Assembly (NCBI RefSeq): GCF_945952055.1 | Contig: NZ_CAMFHB010000003.1 | Span: 228,323 to 264,638, forward strand | DNA: 36,316 bases | DNA from: an uncultured Alsobacter sp. | Lineage (GTDB): Bacteria; Pseudomonadota; Alphaproteobacteria; Rhizobiales; Beijerinckiaceae | Direction: 5' to 3' | Part shown: one piece after another, positions 32,064 to 36,316 of the stretch | How positions within the stretch are numbered: the stretch's first letter is position 1 | Layout of the letters: every line of letters starts with the position of its first letter | Notes under the pieces: generated by a model | The model's database searches: none | Told to the model about the DNA's origin: nothing | What the model saw: the letters and a program-made list of their open reading frames with translations, nothing else | Made by a program: the position numbers and the translations under genes

Positions 32064-33281
32064 TCAGGGCGTGCGCAGCGAATCGAACCACTGCTTCCAC
32101 TGCGGAACGGCGGTGGCGAAGGTGCCGCGGTGCGTGGTGGGACCGGTGGACACGGCCTCGACCTTGTCGTTGCCCATGGCGCGCTGGTAGGTGGCCGTGA
32201 GCTGGCCGAGACCGGTGGTGATGGCCTCGTCCGTCTCGCCGTAGAAGGTGCGCACCGGCGTGCGGACGACCCACCGGTAGGCCTGCGTCGCGGCCACGAG
32301 CCGCCCGTAGGTCGAGGTGGCGAAGAACTGCGGGTCGAAATACTCCGGCTTCAGGAGCTTGTGGAGGTCGGTCGGCACCTCGGCCGGATCGACGGGCTGG
32401 CGCTCGTAGGCCTTGCGGGCGATCTCGTAGGAGCCGTCCGCGATCAGCGACCGCGCGAGGTCGGGCACGCCGTAATAGTTCTCGAACGAGAAGCCCGACA
32501 GGATGAACAGCGTGCCGGTCCAGGACGCGTCGATCTTGCGCGGAAAATTCAGAAAGCCGTTCAGCGCGACGAAGATGTCGACGGGCGCGCTCGCCGTGGC
32601 GGCGGCCTTCACCTCCACGCCGGTGCTCTCCAGGCGCTCCAGCATCGCCAGGGTCACGAAGCCGCCCTGCGACCACCCGGCCAGAAAGACCTCCCGGGCC
32701 GGCACCTTCAGGGCGTCGAGCACGCTGCGCCCGGCGGCGAGCATGTCCGCGGTGGCCTGCTGGTGGCTCGCCTTCACCATGTAGCCCTCGGGCTCCGCCG
32801 AGGCCCCGAGGCCGAAATAGTCCGCGCCGACCAGCGCATAGCCCTGGCCCGCGAACTGGGCGATCATCAGCTGGGTTTCGGGCGACTGCTCCGGAAACGA
32901 GGGAACCTGCTGCTTTCCGTAGACGGTGCCGTGCTGGTACGAAACCAGCGGAAGCGGGCCGGAGGCGCCGTCCGGTACGGCGACGAGGCCCGTGGCCACC
33001 GTCGGCTTGTTGCCCCGCTCGGGCACCACGGACGGATAGGTCACCCGGTAGAGCCGAACGGCGGTCTTGGCCGGGGTGTAGGTGACCGGAACCCCCGCGA
33101 ACTGCGGCGTGTCCGTCGTCAGGATCCGGTTGAGCTGCTCGACGCTCCAGGTCTCCAGGTAGTCGTAGCGGATGCCCGTGCCGACCGTTCCCGACACCGG
33201 CGCCTGGGCGCTCGCCTGCACCAGCCCGGCGGCCAGGGCGCAAAAGGTCGCGAGGCTTCGAAGTCCGGCCATCCAGGTCAT
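32064..33281 (-). CDS. secreted alpha/beta hydrolase (secretory-lipase-like)
   Basis: A 405-aa exported hydrolase. A signal peptide (MAGLRSLATFCALAAGLVQA, cleavage near ASA) precedes a large alpha/beta-hydrolase domain. Family-like segments are LVSYQHGTVYG (oxyanion region), GYALVGADYFGLGAS and the nucleophile elbow AGWSQGG (Ser about 204). The Asp of FYGETDEAI and the His of GPTTHRGTF complete the triad. The layout and the GADYFGLG motif resemble secretory lipases and related large esterases. The ATG at 33281 has GGGAG eight bases upstream; an ATG six codons earlier does not. The substrate is unknown. Confidence 0.82.
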   Translation of the reverse strand: MTWMAGLRSLATFCALAAGLVQASAQAPVSGTVGTGIRYDYLETWSVEQLNRILTTDTPQFAGVPVTYTPAKTAVRLYRVTYPSVVPERGNKPTVATGLVAVPDGASGPLPLVSYQHGTVYGKQQVPSFPEQSPETQLMIAQFAGQGYALVGADYFGLGASAEPEGYMVKASHQQATADMLAAGRSVLDALKVPAREVFLAGWSQGGFVTLAMLERLESTGVEVKAAATASAPVDIFVALNGFLNFPRKIDASWTGTLFILSGFSFENYYGVPDLARSLIADGSYEIARKAYERQPVDPAEVPTDLHKLLKPEYFDPQFFATSTYGRLVAATQAYRWVVRTPVRTFYGETDEAITTGLGQLTATYQRAMGNDKVEAVSTGPTTHRGTFATAVPQWKQWFDSLRTP

Positions 33282-33466
33282 GTGCAGTCTCCCGTGCAAG
33301 AAGACCGCACCATGCTGGCCCCGGGTTAAGAAAGCGCCGCCTGGGTCCTGCCCGCAGGTGGGTGGCGAACCTGCGACAGAATGGCCGGGCGCCGGCCGCC
33401 GCGATGACCCGCAAGCCGGACCTGTGCTAGCCTTCGCCGATCGAGCGTGACACTCCCCGGACCGAC

Positions 33467-33934
33467 TTGCAGCGGCTGCTCAAATTCCTGCACACGATGG
33501 GCGCGATCGGCTTCATGGGCTCCCTCGCATGCCTGCTCATTCTGGAAGGCCTCGTGCCGCCGACGAGTTCGCTGGCGGGCTATGCCCTGATCCGCGGCGC
33601 GATGGGCCTGATCGCCGATTGGGTGTTCTTCCCGTCCTTCTTCCTGACGCTCGTTCCCGGCCTCGTGTCCATCGCCATCGTTCCCGCCTTCAGGAACGCC
33701 CGCTGGGCCTGGATCAAGGCCGCCACGGGCATCCTCGTCTTCGCCGGCGGCCTGCATGCCCTCGCCCCCATCCAGGACGAGGCCCGCCGCAGCGCCGAGG
33801 CCCTGGCCGGCCGCTTCGACCCGGCCCGGCTGGAAGGGATCACCGCGGGCACGGCGGGCACCATGTGGGTCCTGCTCGCCATCGCGACCGTGAACGTCGT
33901 CCTCGGCATCTGGCGGCAGCGGATCATTCGGTAG
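33467..33934 (+). CDS. DUF2269-like membrane protein
   Basis: A 155-aa protein with four hydrophobic segments: LKFLHTMGAIGFMGSLACLL, VFFPSFFLTLVPGLVSIAIV, WIKAATGILVFAGGLHALAP and MWVLLAIATVNVVLGIW. The opening LKFLHTMGAIGFMGS resembles the start of DUF2269 proteins. The function is unknown. The start is uncertain: TTG 33467 keeps the first conserved helix, while ATG 33497 would cut into it. It is divergent from the lipase-like gene. A periplasmic or cytoplasmic loop (IQDEARRSAEALAGRFDP) lies between helices three and four. Confidence 0.7.
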   Translation: MQRLLKFLHTMGAIGFMGSLACLLILEGLVPPTSSLAGYALIRGAMGLIADWVFFPSFFLTLVPGLVSIAIVPAFRNARWAWIKAATGILVFAGGLHALAPIQDEARRSAEALAGRFDPARLEGITAGTAGTMWVLLAIATVNVVLGIWRQRIIR

Positions 33935-34074
33935 GGTCGCGGGCGGGCGAAGGTGCTGCGACGGTGCGGCGCGCCTGGCCGGTGGAGCGTTCGCGACAGC
34001 TTGTGCTTCACCTCTGCACCAAGGGGTGAGCTGCTGCGCCTCAATTGGATGAAACTGCCGCTTTGAACGGAAGC

Positions 34075-34497
34075 TCAGGACAAGGGCGGATCACCGTCGA
34101 AACGGACACGCGAGTAGTCCCACGGCCAGTCGGTTCTGCCCTCAATGCGTGCGGCAATGACCAGATCGATGTTGGGTTTCAGTCTCGGCCATTCGCGAGT
34201 CAAGGCTGCCAGACGCTCCGGAGCATCCGAGTGTGGCCATGACATCGTGCAGTAGCGCCGCCCCGCCATGTGCTGGTAGAGGACGCTCAGTTCCTCCGAC
34301 AGACCGGGATGGTTAGCCACGCCGCTCCATTTCACGAAGCCCTTGAGCAGCCGTGTCAGTTGGTCGAATTCCAAAGGCGGCAAAGCTGGCACGAGCGGAT
34401 AGCGTACGGGCTGCAAGGCAGGCGGCGAAGCACTGGCTGGCATCGCGGCGACCGCGACGATAGCAGCCAGAAAAATACGGCGGTCCATCGTTGGCAT
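34075..34497 (-). CDS. small exported protein of unknown function (cassette gene 4)
   Basis: A 140-aa protein with a twin-arginine signal peptide (MDRRIFLAAIVAVAAMPASA). The mature part contains a helical segment (LEFDQLTRLLKGFVKWSG), a Cys (YCTMSWPHSD) and a basic C-terminal region (IEGRTDWPWDYSRVRFDGD). I recognise no family. It is the last of four tightly packed minus-strand genes; the previous gene ends eight bases before its ATG at 34497. An ATG three codons later (34488) is equally possible. Confidence 0.65.
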   Translation of the reverse strand: MPTMDRRIFLAAIVAVAAMPASASPPALQPVRYPLVPALPPLEFDQLTRLLKGFVKWSGVANHPGLSEELSVLYQHMAGRRYCTMSWPHSDAPERLAALTREWPRLKPNIDLVIAARIEGRTDWPWDYSRVRFDGDPPLS

Positions 34498-34505
34498 GAC
34501 GTCAC

Positions 34506-34853
34506 TCACGGCCTGTAGTCGTATCTTTTCATGAGCGCGCGCTCGGCCGCGTACAGCTCCTTTTCGAGGAGATCGAACGGCTCGCGGCAATCGCCCATCC
34601 GGTCGAAGATGCCTGCAAAGGCATAGTTCAGATCACGGTAGTAGGACGAGCGGTCGGCGCCTTGCAGGACGATTCGCTTGCCCAACTCGTAAGCGCGAGC
34701 GTTTGCCCGTAGCTTTCTCGCGGCCTCCCTGAAAAACGCGACGGTCAGCCCATCCGGCAACGGGTGATAGGGAGCAGGCAGCGCAGGTGTGGTCATCATC
34801 GCCAGCGCGCCCGCGAGCATGGCGCGTCGAGCCACCATCGGTCGGTCCGGCAT
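34506..34853 (-). CDS. small exported protein of unknown function (cassette gene 3)
   Basis: A 115-aa protein. The N terminus VARRAMLAGALAMMTTPALP is a plausible Tat signal. The mature 85 residues are helical and charged (FFREAARKLRANARAYELGK, YYRDLNYAFAGIFDRMGD, FDLLEKELYAAERALMK), with one Cys. No family is recognised. The ATG at 34853 lies three bases after the stop of the preceding gene, so translation is probably coupled. Confidence 0.65.
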   Translation of the reverse strand: MPDRPMVARRAMLAGALAMMTTPALPAPYHPLPDGLTVAFFREAARKLRANARAYELGKRIVLQGADRSSYYRDLNYAFAGIFDRMGDCREPFDLLEKELYAAERALMKRYDYRP

Positions 34854-34856
34854 GGT

Positions 34857-35255
34857 CTACGCCTTCCCTTTCAGATCGTCATGGACGCGCATGATCCGGA
34901 CGGCCAGTTCAACCCCTTTGGAGTAGGCTTGGGCGTGGCACATCAAGCGCTCCACCTCGGGGGCCGCTTCATCGTCCACCCAAGCATTGGCTCCGAAGAT
35001 TTCCGCGCAAAGGGAACGCAGCGGACGCAAGGCATCCGCGATATCGCGATACTCCCCCCACTCGTCGAGACGTTGAGAGAGGCTGAACACGCGCCGAGCC
35101 AGAACGTGACCGTCGGCATAGACGTAGGCGTTGGCCTTGAGCTGATCGAGGCTGTTGTTCGGATAGTCGTTCTCGGCCAGCTCGTGGAACCCGATTACGT
35201 TGGTGACGAGCGTCCGAAGGGCCGCGTAGTCCGCGAGAATTTCATCCTCGGTCAT
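34857..35255 (-). CDS. small cytoplasmic protein of unknown function (cassette gene 2)
   Basis: A 132-aa helical protein and the only cassette member without a signal peptide. Segments: MTEDEILADYAALRTLVTNV, YADGHVLARRVFSLSQRLDE, YRDIADALRPLRSLCAEIFG and CHAQAYSKGVELAVRIMRVH. The ATG at 35255 overlaps the stop of the first cassette gene (ATGA). The frame stays open upstream to 35642, but that part is the shadow of gene 1. It shows weak similarity by eye to the 73-aa product at 28699-28920. Confidence 0.65.
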   Translation of the reverse strand: MTEDEILADYAALRTLVTNVIGFHELAENDYPNNSLDQLKANAYVYADGHVLARRVFSLSQRLDEWGEYRDIADALRPLRSLCAEIFGANAWVDDEAAPEVERLMCHAQAYSKGVELAVRIMRVHDDLKGKA

Positions 35256-35572
35256 GATTGCGGCTCGTCCTTCAGAGTGTCGCGCGCGCGGATGCGGGCG
35301 ATCTCGAAGAGCTGGCGCGCGTGGCCCTCGGCGATGAACGCAGCCGAAACCACACCATGCCAGTCGAGATAGCTGCCGCCTTCCTTCATCTCCTCCAAAC
35401 GGTTCTGCGCGAGTTGGATGAAGCGCTCTGACAGTCCGGCGGCCACGCCCGGGCTGAGGCGACGATAGCGATCCTCGTCGATGGGCCGCTCCCGCGCTTC
35501 GTTGCCAGCGGACAAGGCGGGTGCTGGCAGGGCGGCGAGCGGCAAGCCGAACAAGGCACGGCGGTTCAGCAC
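35252..35572 (-). CDS. small exported protein of unknown function (cassette gene 1)
   Basis: A 106-aa protein with a twin-arginine signal peptide (MLNRRALFGLPLAALPAPAL, cleavage near LSA). The mature 85 residues are helical and charged (LSERFIQLAQNRLEEMKEGG, FIAEGHARQLFEIARIRARD). No family is recognised. The start is the GTG at 35572 with GGAGAA five bases upstream. It heads the four-gene cassette; an A-rich tract and about 130 non-coding bases lie upstream and should hold the promoter. Confidence 0.65.
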   Translation of the reverse strand: MLNRRALFGLPLAALPAPALSAGNEARERPIDEDRYRRLSPGVAAGLSERFIQLAQNRLEEMKEGGSYLDWHGVVSAAFIAEGHARQLFEIARIRARDTLKDEPQS

Positions 35573-35703
35573 GGGTGTTCTCCGGCAAAAAAAGGTGCGT
35601 TTGGCGGCCAGAGACTGGCAACCATCGGACAGGCTTCAACACGGCGATGGGTGGATTCTGGCAGAGCTGCGCCGGTGTGTGAATCCCTTATTTCATCCCA
35701 TAC

Positions 35704-36060
35704 TCATTCAGGGTCGTCGGGCATCGAACGGGATCGCATCATCGCGCTACGGATCGTGGTCGGCAGGCCGTATTCGAGTGCGTTGGGCAGCTGCAGACCG
35801 TCGATAGCGCCCTCTGCTGCACACCTTCGCGCTGTCATGCACGGCTTGCGGAACATGATCCTCAGCCTCTCTGCGGTGTAGGGACGTTGCCTGAAAGGTC
35901 GCGGCGGTTCGTTGAGCGGGCCAGTGCCACGCATGAAAAGAAGGATCAGTTTTTCGGCGGATACCGTTTGAAGGCGCTCGGTGCCGAGCTGGTGAAAACG
36001 GAGCGCCAGGTCGCTCAGGTCGTATTCTCGCGTCAAACGTACCGACGGTGATCGCAGCAT
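35704..36060 (-). CDS. hypothetical protein (doubtful)
   Basis: A possible 118-aa protein. From EYDLSDLALRFHQLGTERLQ onward the codons show G/C third positions like real genes, and the reading (VSAEKLILLFMRGTGPLNEP, YTAERLRIMFRKP) looks protein-like. The N-terminal part is more A/T-rich and lacks a clear start. ATG 36060 is a guess; ATG 36105 and GTG 36216 are also open, and none has a good ribosome site. It could be a decayed remnant. No family is recognised. It is 131 bases upstream of the cassette on the same strand. Confidence 0.35.
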   Translation of the reverse strand: MLRSPSVRLTREYDLSDLALRFHQLGTERLQTVSAEKLILLFMRGTGPLNEPPRPFRQRPYTAERLRIMFRKPCMTARRCAAEGAIDGLQLPNALEYGLPTTIRSAMMRSRSMPDDPE

Positions 36061-36300
36061 ACGAAGACAAGGTACGGAAACTCGCGCGCGAATAGTTTCG
36101 AGCATACACTTAGAATGGCACTCGAATCTGTCGGAAACCCCTGAGAATCTATTGGCTTCCGATAAGTTTGAGGACCGCCGAACGGCGCTGAAACTCGTGT
36201 TTTCCGACCGCTGCACTACACGCGGAACAATGGACTTGGAACGGCGGATTTATCCCTGCCGTTCAAACTCTTAGCGAATGTTTCAGGTGGTGAAAGCGGA

Positions 36301-36316
36301 ATGGCGCGCCCGAAAG
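36301..36316 (+). CDS. possible start of a gene cut by the window end
   Basis: ATG GCG CGC CCG AAA begins at 36301, with AGGTGG ten bases upstream. MARPK is a common opening for small DNA-binding proteins, but five codons cannot identify anything. It is reported only so that the adjoining sequence can be checked. Confidence 0.2.

Larger units (their letters stand above)
35573..36316. other. less GC-rich end of the window, mostly unassigned
   Basis: Base composition drops compared with the rest of the window, with more A/T-ended codons and TTT/AAA runs. It includes the promoter region of the cassette (35573-35703), a doubtful minus-strand ORF, and a short inverted repeat GAACGGC/GCCGTTC (36239-36245 and 36258-36264). 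I found no integrase, transposase, tRNA or direct-repeat pair marking an element end. Confidence 0.4.

Overview
The window is about 36.3 kb of very GC-rich chromosome. Coding sequence has strong G/C third positions, and open reading frames antisense to real genes run for hundreds of codons. The gene content (UxuA, a creatininase-family hydrolase, polyamine-type ABC genes, soluble PAS-MCP/CheW, an EAL protein, DUF2177, DUF4174, a low-affinity iron permease-like protein, twin-arginine exported proteins) and a long intergenic hairpin of a type common in Hyphomicrobiales suggest an alphaproteobacterium, probably Hyphomicrobiales or a relative. I cannot place the genus. I saw no rRNA, tRNA, CRISPR array, transposase or phage gene.

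Layout. 1-4.8 kb: the tail of a gene, a lambda-crystallin/3-hydroxyacyl-CoA dehydrogenase-type enzyme, a Tat-exported alpha/beta hydrolase, and a TIM-barrel sugar isomerase/epimerase divergent from mannonate dehydratase (uxuA, apparent TTG start, strong terminator after it). This may be a sugar-acid neighbourhood. 5.1-8.7 kb: a two-gene chemosensory module, a soluble receptor with four tandem PAS domains and a protein of three CheW-like domains. 8.8-11.3 kb: a tightly packed set with a cytoplasmic sulfite-oxidase-like molybdoenzyme, an FAD/NAD reductase and an LrgA/LrgB-like pair. 11.3-12.4 kb: a hisC-type aminotransferase, separated by the long hairpin from the convergent operon that follows.

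12.6-19.0 kb (minus strand): an operon of a creatininase-family hydrolase, a CocE/NonD (S15) hydrolase, a PotA-like ATPase, a PotD-like binding protein and a permease with both membrane domains fused in one chain. It looks like uptake plus hydrolysis of an unidentified amide or ester. 19.3-24 kb (minus): a coupled pair (exported 688-aa repeat-like protein and DUF3142 protein), DUF4174, an iron-permease-like membrane protein and a lipoprotein esterase. 24-27.9 kb (plus): an EAL phosphodiesterase with a degenerate GGDEF-like region, an unrecognised protein, DUF1810 and an LD-carboxypeptidase overlapping it by one base.

27.9-29.1 kb (minus): a glutathione S-transferase gene broken by one in-frame amber codon. 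Its promoter lies in a striking TGCA-rich palindromic block. Next to it is a small gene that seems to be translated by coupling to a 14-codon leader ORF. 29.1-34 kb: DUF3592, a Tat-exported heparinase II/III-type protein, DUF2177, a secreted lipase-like hydrolase and a DUF2269-like membrane protein. 34-36.3 kb (minus): a compact cassette of four small unrecognised genes, three with twin-arginine signal peptides, then a less GC-rich end with one doubtful ORF. The best candidates for something undescribed are this cassette, the creatininase/CocE/ABC operon, the TGCA operator and the amber-interrupted GST.
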